From the NCBI RefSeq assembly GCF_021462225.1, contig NC_061802.1:4483859-4547858 (forward strand): 64,000 bases of DNA, read 5' to 3'. Position numbers and translations under genes: made by a program. Shown here piece after piece: positions 62,870 to 64,000 of the stretch. The stretch comes from Girardinichthys multiradiatus (Eukaryota; Chordata; Actinopteri; Cyprinodontiformes; Goodeidae). Position 1 is the first letter of the stretch, and every line of letters starts with the position of its first letter. Below the pieces are notes generated by a model. That model saw only the letters and a list, made by a program, of their open reading frames with translations. It had not been told where the DNA came from and ran no database searches.

Positions 62870-63710
62870 AATACAAGGAAAACCGAGGAGATGGTGGTGG
62901 ACTTTTGCAAACAGTAGTCCACTGTCCCCACACTGGTGACCATTAGGGAATGGATATTGAGAGAGTGGACTCCTATAAGTACCTAGGTGTTTACCTGAGC
63001 AACAAATCGGAGTGGACTCACGACACAGATGCAATGCACAGAAAAGCTCAGGGCAGACTCCACTTCCTGAGGAGACTGCGGTCTTTTGGAGTGAGAAGGG
63101 CACTTGTGAAGAGCTTCTATGACTCTGTGGTGTCATCAGTCATTTTGTAAGGTGTTGTCTGCTGGAGCAGCAGCAACACAGACAGGGAGAGGAAGAAGCT
63201 GGACAGAGTCATCAGGAAGTGCAGCTCTGTCCCAGGCTGTCCTCTGGACTCAGTGCAGAAGGTGAGTGACAGAAAGGCAAAACTTTAATCCTTGGTGGAC
63301 CAGGAGTCCCACCCCGTGCAGGACAAGCTGTCAGCTCTGGAGAGCAGCTTCAGTGACAGATTCCATCCTTGATGTGTGAAGGAAAGATTCCACAGATATT
63401 TCCTTCCTGCTGCTTTCTGGATTGTACTATGGACAGTTCTGAAACTGTGTAATATACCAAGAATTGTATGTGCAAATATCCCAACAATATTCACTATGTT
63501 TAACATAATGAATAGCCACATTTTATGTCGTCTTTATATAGTTTATATACTTTATATAGTTTTTTAATTGTTGTTTTATATTTACTTTTATTATTATTTA
63601 AATTATATTTTCTGGTTTCTTCTGTACTTCTGTAGGACGCTGCTCTTACTCTGCTTTTGTAAAAATACAATTTCCCCACTGTAGAACAAATTCAAATTTT
63701 CTGATTCAAA
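62870..63710 (+). mobile_element. LINE fragment, reverse-transcriptase C terminus and tail
   Basis: Encodes ERVDSYKYLGVYLSNKSEW, then AQGRLHFLRRLRSFGVRRAL, and after a stop VVCWSSSNTDRERKKLD, the thumb/C-terminal part of a fish non-LTR retroposon. An upstream piece reads TRKTEEMVVDF. It has several stops and a tail ending in a caaattcaaat-type word. Same family as 27720-28275. Confidence 0.85.
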
Positions 63711-64000
63711 TTTTTTGCCGGGCGTCAGGCAGCTACTGTTAAGCTTGATGTTTCTCTGAACTCAATCTTTTTTTGTCAACTAGAGCACAATTCTCGGACA
63801 AAATTGATAAAATATTAAGGTGACGTAATATACACATATTAGGTAAATCAACACTTTGAGTGATTTAGAAATGTATGTTCTTAAACCTGATTCACAATTT
63901 GTCTGTCATTATGGTTCCTAATCACAACTTGTTTCTTTCAGCTCATTACAGTGTAACACAATGTGAGCATGCGCACTGCTCCGGGGCTTTGCGATAGGTT
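63711..64000. other. Right edge, possible start of a promoter region
   Basis: The last 40 bases are G+C-rich and include gagcatgcgcactg, a near match to the palindromic NRF1 site. A promoter of a gene beyond the window is possible but unsupported otherwise. Confidence 0.2.

Overview
This is AT-rich vertebrate nuclear DNA and almost certainly a teleost fish chromosome. Genes are split into many short exons with GT/AG junctions. The introns and spacers are packed with Tc1/mariner elements at all stages of decay, LINE 3' ends and dispersed repeats familiar from bony fish. I saw no rRNA, tRNA or CRISPR array and nothing prokaryotic. The bacterial-style ORFs do not reflect the real genes, so I rebuilt exons by hand from splice sites, phase continuity and protein similarity recalled from known families.

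Layout. (1) 1-13.4 kb: intergenic, with decayed Tc1 copies, a small GC-rich patch near 8.1-8.3 kb, and one Tc1-like element (9183-10719) with an intact 334-aa transposase but a missing end. (2) 13.4-38.3 kb, plus strand: a complete hps3 gene (BLOC-2 subunit, lysosome-related organelle biogenesis). It has a CCAAT/ETS-type candidate promoter near 13.45-13.6 kb and 24 coding exons (15917-37611) encoding 1058 aa. Its introns hold a full-length Tc1 copy killed by one nonsense codon (20782-22391), a MITE-like element, LINE fragments and four copies of one dispersed repeat. (3) 39.9-51 kb, plus strand: a 15-exon gene for a 695-aa protein with a C-terminal HECT-like domain of the fish G2E3-like kind, in which the usual catalytic Cys position appears to be Asp. 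(4) 52.28-59.24 kb, minus strand: a four-exon gene for a secreted mucin-like protein of about 2088 aa. It has a signal-peptide exon, one 6036-bp exon of Ala/Pro/Thr repeats (basic unit AAPTTTT, 21 bp), and two short exons for a 55-residue tail. The two long plus-strand Val/Gly/Ala frames over this region are its antisense shadow. (5) 59.4-64 kb: spacer with a near-complete Tc1/mariner element of DD36E spacing (60305-61575), a (CCAT)n tract and a LINE reverse-transcriptase fragment.

The three genes do not form a functional unit: hps3 acts in endosomal traffic to pigment and lysosome-related organelles, the HECT-like protein is probably a ubiquitin-ligase relative without catalysis, and the mucin-like protein is secreted. 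The HECT-like and mucin-like genes are convergent (tail to tail). The mucin-like gene is the most novel item: its repeat array shows recent expansion by 21-bp steps and by an ~813-bp duplication, and each higher-order module carries an Asn-Ala-Ser glycosylation sequon.
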